Positions 58,626-64,000 of a stretch of 64,000 bases of DNA are shown in pieces. A model generated the notes under the pieces. That model was not told where the DNA came from, made no database searches, and saw only the letters and a program-made list of their open reading frames with translations. The position numbers and the translations under genes were made by a program. Positions within the stretch are counted from its first letter, which is position 1. Each line of letters begins with the position of its first letter. The stretch is from Toxonevra muliebris (taxonomy: Eukaryota > Arthropoda > Insecta > Diptera > Pallopteridae), in contig OY829326.1 in assembly GCA_963691655.1 (NCBI GenBank), positions 78,919,235-78,983,234 of the forward strand. Reading direction: 5' to 3'.

Positions 58626-61139
58626 AGTTGTTGAAACGTTTGATCAAACCAATTGTATAAGCAATGTCACAATAACTTATTGGACTTGTAGAAGATTATT
58701 TCCACCAGATCGTGAATACCCTATTCATTAAGGATGTAGTCTGGTGTTCCGACCTAATTTTCAATGTTATTTCGGAAATTTTTTATTATAATAAAATAAA
58801 ATACAATCATTTCAATTTTTTAATATGTTATTATTGACATCTTTAACTATACGAAGTTTATTATTTGAGTTTATTTAACGATATTTTTGTAGTGTTTTTT
58901 ACGTCCAAAGCGGACATCTAAAAAAAAGTGTGGGGTTAGCGCGGGTGATTGCGGTACTTGAAGTCATCTGAAACAAAAAATTTAAATAGATTATTATTCT
59001 GTAGACTTGTCATTCTAACAGGTAGTAGGTTTTAATTAAAAATAACAAAATGGCGGACTTTAAAAAAATTTGTTTAAAAAATTTTGTTGTTTTTTTGTTG
59101 AAAATCGGGCTACCTGCGAGAGCCATTGGCATGTAGAATAACGTATTAAAATTTTAGCTCTATGAAATTTCTCCAAACCCTTAGGCCGATCAAAAAAAAC
59201 GTTGTTTTGAGACAAACGCTTTTAAATTTTTAACAACACATACAGTTTAACAAACAGGCGCTCTCGACTAAGCGCTATAACTTCGTTAATATTTTTGTTT
59301 GAAATTTTTATAATATACTCTCAATAAATTACATTTTTGAAATACATAAAAAAAAATAATCGATGTTTTGAAACTAACAGAATTTAAATTTTGAAATATA
59401 ACAGAATTTAAATTGTATCTTCTCTCAAACTGTTTCTCTCATAAATACTGCAAAAAGTGCAGTTTTATATTTTCGTAATTAAAAAACGAAATTATTAAAA
59501 CTTGGAAAACCTCAGTATTTATTGACTACCCATGTATGAAACGCGTCAAATATGTGATTCAATAACTTCAATCATGAATTGTCGGTTATTAATTAATTGT
59601 GACTTAATAGCCCAATCGGTAGAGTAAAAAATGCACTAAAAGTTCATAAAAATTAACTGCGATTTTTTTTCAGTAATTGTTAGTGGGGGTATGATAGATG
59701 GAAAAACTACAAAAATCAGTTCTGGGGTTGCAGAGCGATCCCCCAAAACACCCCCCTTTGGTGAAAAAAGCCTTTTTGTTCTAATAACTGGTTAACCGTT
59801 GGAGATATCAAAAATTATCTACCACACATAAAAATCAAAAAAAAAAAACTAAGAAAAAAAACGAAACGAAAAGAACGAAGTGAAATTAATGATAACAAGT
59901 GCATGGCTTCATTTGCTTGCTTAGATGAATTCGCCTCGTGATTTCCGTTTTTTCATATGCTGTACTAATAACAGTAATAACAATTCTTTGTGTTATTACA
60001 ATAACCCAACCACATGACTTCTACAGCACAATTTTGATTTGTTTTCTTAAAATGAAATTTTCAGAAAACTTTTATCAAAGACAATGAATTAAAAGTTAAA
60101 TATTTCGTTAATAAACCAAATAAATAAAAGTACAAGAATATTTTAAGTTCTTAAATAATAAATGCATACTGTATCAATAAACACAAATTATACAAATTCA
60201 TTCTCCAATCCACATTACCCAACTTAACGAATGACGAATTCTACCACTAGACTTAAGCTCTAACTTCAGTTTTAACACTGATTCTTGTTTGACGTTAATA
60301 CTGCCGTCCTGAATTTTTCAAATCGGTATCTACATTTTTAATCGAAAATGAGTTTTTATATTGTGGAATTCGTTATTAAAAGACGAATTCAACTATGCGA
60401 AACAAAAATTTGGAAATTTTAAATAATAAAAAAAATAATTATACTCACGTTTTCTTTATCTACAGGGATTCCCGAGAAATCCTAATGAAAGAGCAACGCG
60501 TTTTTTCTAGGTTTGACTGCGAATGTAGATAACCACTTTTTAAATCTGGACGGCAGAATACTAAATCCAACCCTACAACCCAAAAATGATTGGGAATTAG
60601 ATATTAAATCTTTTTTTTTGGCATTAGTAAAAATAAAACAAAAAAATTTTGAAATGCTAGCGCCTCCTTGATTGGCAAACACTTCAACTTACTCCAAGCT
60701 GATTTTTTTTTGTCGAATTTAAACTCCTATCTTTAATCATTAAATCTCCATAATCAGCTTTATTCATAACAAATGTGGATTATTTTCTGATCCACTTCTA
60801 CTCATGCTAATTAATAAATACTTGATGCCAACATTTTTTTTAGTTTAACTCGGATATGGCGAGGATTTATGAGAAACCTATCTGTTATTATTCCTCAACC
60901 CACAATTTTTTCCCCTTGCCACATTTCATAAGAAAACTTTGATGTTCAAAAATTTCAGGTCGTGACCGATTTAAATCGATTATGGATTATTTTTGAAATA
61001 CTTTGGTATGATGTTCTCTTTACCATTTTTAAAAGGAAAACCGCAATGTACTCAAATGTAGGTATTTCAACCTTAAAAAGGAAAAGGTAACTTAAATAGA
61101 ATATGTGGAAGCAATAAGGAAAAAAATGAGAACAACATC
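58626..61139. other. No recognised gene; contains repeat shared with 30565
   Basis: 59668-59812 is the second copy of the dispersed repeat described at 30565-30715. A frame at 60682-60482 (minus) has no support. A splice-acceptor-like TTTCTTTATCTACAG at 60475 is not linked to a plausible exon. Confidence 0.4.
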
Positions 61140-62110
61140 AAAAGCACTTTCGAGCCATACAAATTTGGTCGGTGACTAGCAACAAAAACAACAACAGCGC
61201 ATTTTAAATGCAACATTGCCACTTTCCCACTTACAATAGTGTCAATGTTGTATGTCGTCCTCGAATGTTGTTTTTGCTGCTTTTGTTGCTACTGCTGAGC
61301 TACTTATCAGTAGCAGCATCTGTTGCTAAATGGTAAAGAAAAAAAAAAAAGAAAAATAATACAACAACAGCAACCTGGTTAGCAAAAAAAAAAAATTAAA
61401 TTAAATATGTGTGTTGCTAAGCCAACAGTATATTAAGCTTACTCTAAAGTATATGTGTCTGTCTGCCATGGTGTTTGTCCCACTGGGTATATTTAGTTAA
61501 AGATTTTGAAGCAGTAATATTATGGGTTGCGCCCATTTATTATCAATATCTCACGATATTTCACTTTCGTGTGGGAAATCATTATCAAAAAAAAAAAAAA
61601 CACATAAAAACAAAACTAAAGGACAACAGAAACTAATAGAAGAAGCAGATGAAGAACAATGGCACTGGCAATGGCAACCATAACAATAACAGCAACAGCG
61701 GCAACATGATCACGTTGATCATGCGCACACCATTTGGCAGTTGATGTTAATATCAAACTTTGGTGAGCATTTTTAATAGCATCATCGTTTTGTTTTCTTG
61801 TTGTTCTATCTCTATCTCTTGTTTTCTTTCTCTCATTCATTGGCGACAAAGCGACACGTGCAACATTGTTTGTTTTTGGCTCATTGGTGGACTGGTCGCT
61901 GGTCGATCGTTGGTGCCGCGCAGTGATGATGTTAGTAATGCTTATGGTGGTAAAGTGCAATTTTGAGTTTCTTTAAGGTAGAATTGTGTATTTTATCATA
62001 TTTTGCATGCCGCTGCCATTCATTGACTCTACATAGATGCAGATTTACCATTATCTTTTATTGTTGTTGTAGTTGAGGTTGATTGTTGTAAATTTATGCC
62101 GAAAACGTGA
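61140..62110. other. Triplet-rich island, possible regulatory or UTR DNA
   Basis: AACAAAAACAACAACAGCGC, ATGTTGTTTTTGCTGCTTTTG, AACAACAGCAACCTGG and AACAATAACAGCAACAGCGGC occur across 61180-61700. Open frames on both strands overlap it (61960-61616 minus, 61760-61966 plus) and arise from its composition. Confidence 0.4.
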
Positions 62111-63083
62111 TCAATAGAAAATCAATATAAAATAGTTCAAAGTCAACGGCAATGTACTATTCTTTTGCGGGTTTTGCGCTTTAAAAATGTTTGTTGTTGT
62201 GCTTTTCTGAAATTCAATTTTCATAGATTGATGATTTTCAGATGGATAAGAAAAATTGTGTCTAAGTTGAACAACTTTGAATTTTTTTTTTGTATTTTGC
62301 TCGCTCTAAATTCAGTGATCTTCGACTTTAGGGTAGAAGGGCTCCCGCTAGGGGAGAAGGGGAAAATATTATTCCCAAACATACTTTTATCAATTTATAC
62401 ATTCGTAATATTTTGAAAACAATAAACCGTCCCAAGATACGAACGATATAGTTTAAACTATAGGCATTAGATGTATGCGTAAGTCCACTTCAATTGCAAT
62501 GACAATTTATATTTGGGGTCCTTTTAGGGCGACAAAGTAACACCGTACGTTTTTTTTTTAGTTTTGCGCGATTGGCATCAGCAAAAGTGTAGATACCGAC
62601 ATTAAAAAAGTTCAAAAATGTGTAACTTAAACTATGACTGTCCAACATTTTAAAGCGTCATAGTTTTCAAGTATTGTAAAAGCCGTGGCGGTGAATTTCT
62701 TGTTGTGCCTCGGATTTAATATGTAGAAATCAAGGATAATTGGTTCTAGGAATTTAATCCTTACTATCTAGTACAGCCTTTCTCTCTTCCTCCTTCAAGA
62801 GTACATGCTCCGACATTTCATATTCTTTTGGGCAGATACAACAATTCTGTGATAAAAATGATAAACAGTCTAACTCGACTTTAGATTGAAAAAAATTTTA
62901 TCACATATTTTTGATTATAAATATTAAACTGTTACTAATTTTTTAATAAATTTTAGAATTATCTATCGTTTCAAGAATGGTCTTTGATTTGATCTTAGGA
63001 TCTTTTGAAACAATGCTATAGCTTCTTCAATATTTCTGTTCAAAGCTATTATACTCGGCTGACAAGAAAATAAACTAAAGCTG
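62111..63083. other. No recognised feature
   Basis: AT-rich DNA with no terminal repeats or supported frame. Confidence 0.35.
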
Positions 63084-63861
63084 CACCCAGAAAAATACCC
63101 ATCTCTAAAACAAAGAAAAAGTTTCCTCAATTTGAATCCACGAAAATTTCTCTCGTTTAAGTAAATTTTTCTCAAAATGAAGAAAAACGTGCTCCTTTCA
63201 TGCAACTATGGTGTTCAATTTGAAGTAAGTTATGTCTTCATTTTTACAAATTTAGTTGTATAGAAAATGTAAGAAAGAGACGAATATACCAAAAATGTTC
63301 TCCATACAAAATTTTAGTATACACAAAAACTAGCTTTACCCTTTTGGCCTTACCAGACAATCGCGTACGCTTTGTTTTTCTTTTGAATTTTTTAGTTGGC
63401 GTCTCTATTTTAAGCGAAGCGGTTGTGTTTGTGGCTGTTGATATATTTTGTGAAAAAAAAAATATATTGAAAAGATATAAATTTCAATAAACTGTAGAAA
63501 ATATTCCATAAATTGAGGATTTTTTCCTAAAAAGGTAGTAAATTGACTTCAATTTATGAAAAATTACTCCTCAAACTGAGGAAAATTGTACCTAAATTAT
63601 ATACGATTTCTCATAATGAAATAAAATATTATTCATTTGAAAAGCGTAATTTCTACAAATTGAAGGCATATTTCTTTAATTTATAGAAAACTTCCTTCTT
63701 TCAAAGAAAATTTTCTCTAAAATAAAGAAAAAATATTTCCTCAATTCAAATAAATTTTGTATGTCTAAATGAGGAAACCGTTTCTATGGCGCCAAATCAT
63801 TCCCATTTTTCCTCAATTTGATAGCCGTTTTCTTCAAACGAGGTAAGTATTTCTCTGGGTG
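63084..63861. mobile_element. TIR element made of degenerate TTTCCTCAATTTGAGGAAA palindromes
   Basis: The ends CACCCAGAAAAATAC and, inverted, CACCCAGAGAAATAC form a 15-bp terminal repeat with one mismatch. Between them, TTTCCTCAATTTG, CAAACTGAGGAAA, TCTCATAATGAAAT, TTCTCTAAAATAAAGAAAA, TTCCTCAATTC and AAATGAGGAAAC occur repeatedly in both orientations at roughly 30-60-bp steps. It has no coding capacity. Flanking bases show no clear target duplication (AAGCTG versus TGATAT). It resembles foldback-type elements with internal subrepeats; the superfamily is unknown. 63862-64000 shows nothing. Confidence 0.65.
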
Positions 63862-64000
63862 TGATATTCCTTTTACCACAGCATTATTGTCTTGTATATG
63901 CCTAAATTCTCAAGGTTCTCTTTACTCAACCGTGGCCTTTTACAAGGGCTTATTTTGTGAACTCGGTAATATTTTTTTGCTTTAATTACTGTTGAATCCA

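Noticed and set aside
60475..60682. Exon after a TTTCTTTATCTACAG acceptor
   Set aside because: The plus-strand frame closes within a few codons; the open frame is on the opposite strand.
61616..61960. 114-codon minus-strand frame
   Set aside because: Low-complexity triplet composition, no domain, and overlapped by an open frame on the other strand.

Overview
This window is nuclear DNA of a higher dipteran insect, most likely a tephritid-type fruit fly. The evidence is AT-rich sequence dense with Tc1/mariner, hAT and non-LTR relics, many CAA/CAG ('opa'-like) triplet tracts, GTTAGGTTAGGTT-type repeat ends, and a U2 snRNA gene with a fly-type PSEA promoter element. The genus is inference. There is no operon-like organisation, CRISPR or prokaryotic feature.

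Two kinds of host gene stand out. (1) A plus-strand protein gene ends in the left 10 kb. A penultimate exon (about 4526-4699) and a terminal exon (9230-9348) join in frame across a 4.5-kb intron and encode a Pro/His-rich tail ending in HPGMMY. I could not identify the protein; its 5' part lies upstream of the window. (2) A complete U2 snRNA gene lies at 41444-41635, with a PSEA-like element at -62 to -42. A possible small terminal exon with an RVxF-like motif lies just upstream of it (40991-41157) and is speculative.

Most of the rest is transposon debris, often nested. 1-4.3 kb: a 1276-bp DD37D Tc1/mariner element, a second broken transposase, and a hAT-like non-autonomous element inserted in it. 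4.7-9.2 kb (intron): inverted and tandem repeats, a foldback element, a minus-strand mariner-type relic, and a TIR element carrying a tRNA-derived SINE. 11-14 kb: a hAT relic interrupted by a second 1.58-kb hAT element with a perfect 8-bp target duplication. 15.8-23.3 kb: two foldback elements with TAA target sites, an RTE-like LINE tail and several mariner fragments. 26-29 kb: a LINE fragment and a Tc1 relic split by a second SINE copy. 33-36 kb: a nearly full-length rosa-like mariner (one frameshift, one TGA stop), probably inside an older hAT-like element. 36-37.4 kb: a degenerate GGTCTGAATTTT array. 42-46.6 kb: a pogo-type relic, a mariner relic split by a second copy of the hAT-like element, and a Tc1-type element containing a LINE 3' end. 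47.5-64 kb is mostly unannotated, apart from an RNase H fragment, a relic of an unnamed repeat-associated protein family, a third SINE fragment, a short tandem repeat and a terminal element built of TTTCCTCAATTTGAGGAAA-like palindromes.

The long spans between relics hold AT-rich non-coding DNA with islands of CAA/CAG or CTG/TTG triplets (about 17.4-18.0, 24.5-26.0, 27.2-27.7, 38.2-38.8, 49.5-50.1, 56.7-57.5 and 61.1-62.1 kb). These may be old unique intronic or regulatory sequence. No new gene system could be demonstrated; the most informative structures are the nested insertions, the SINE family and the palindrome-array element.
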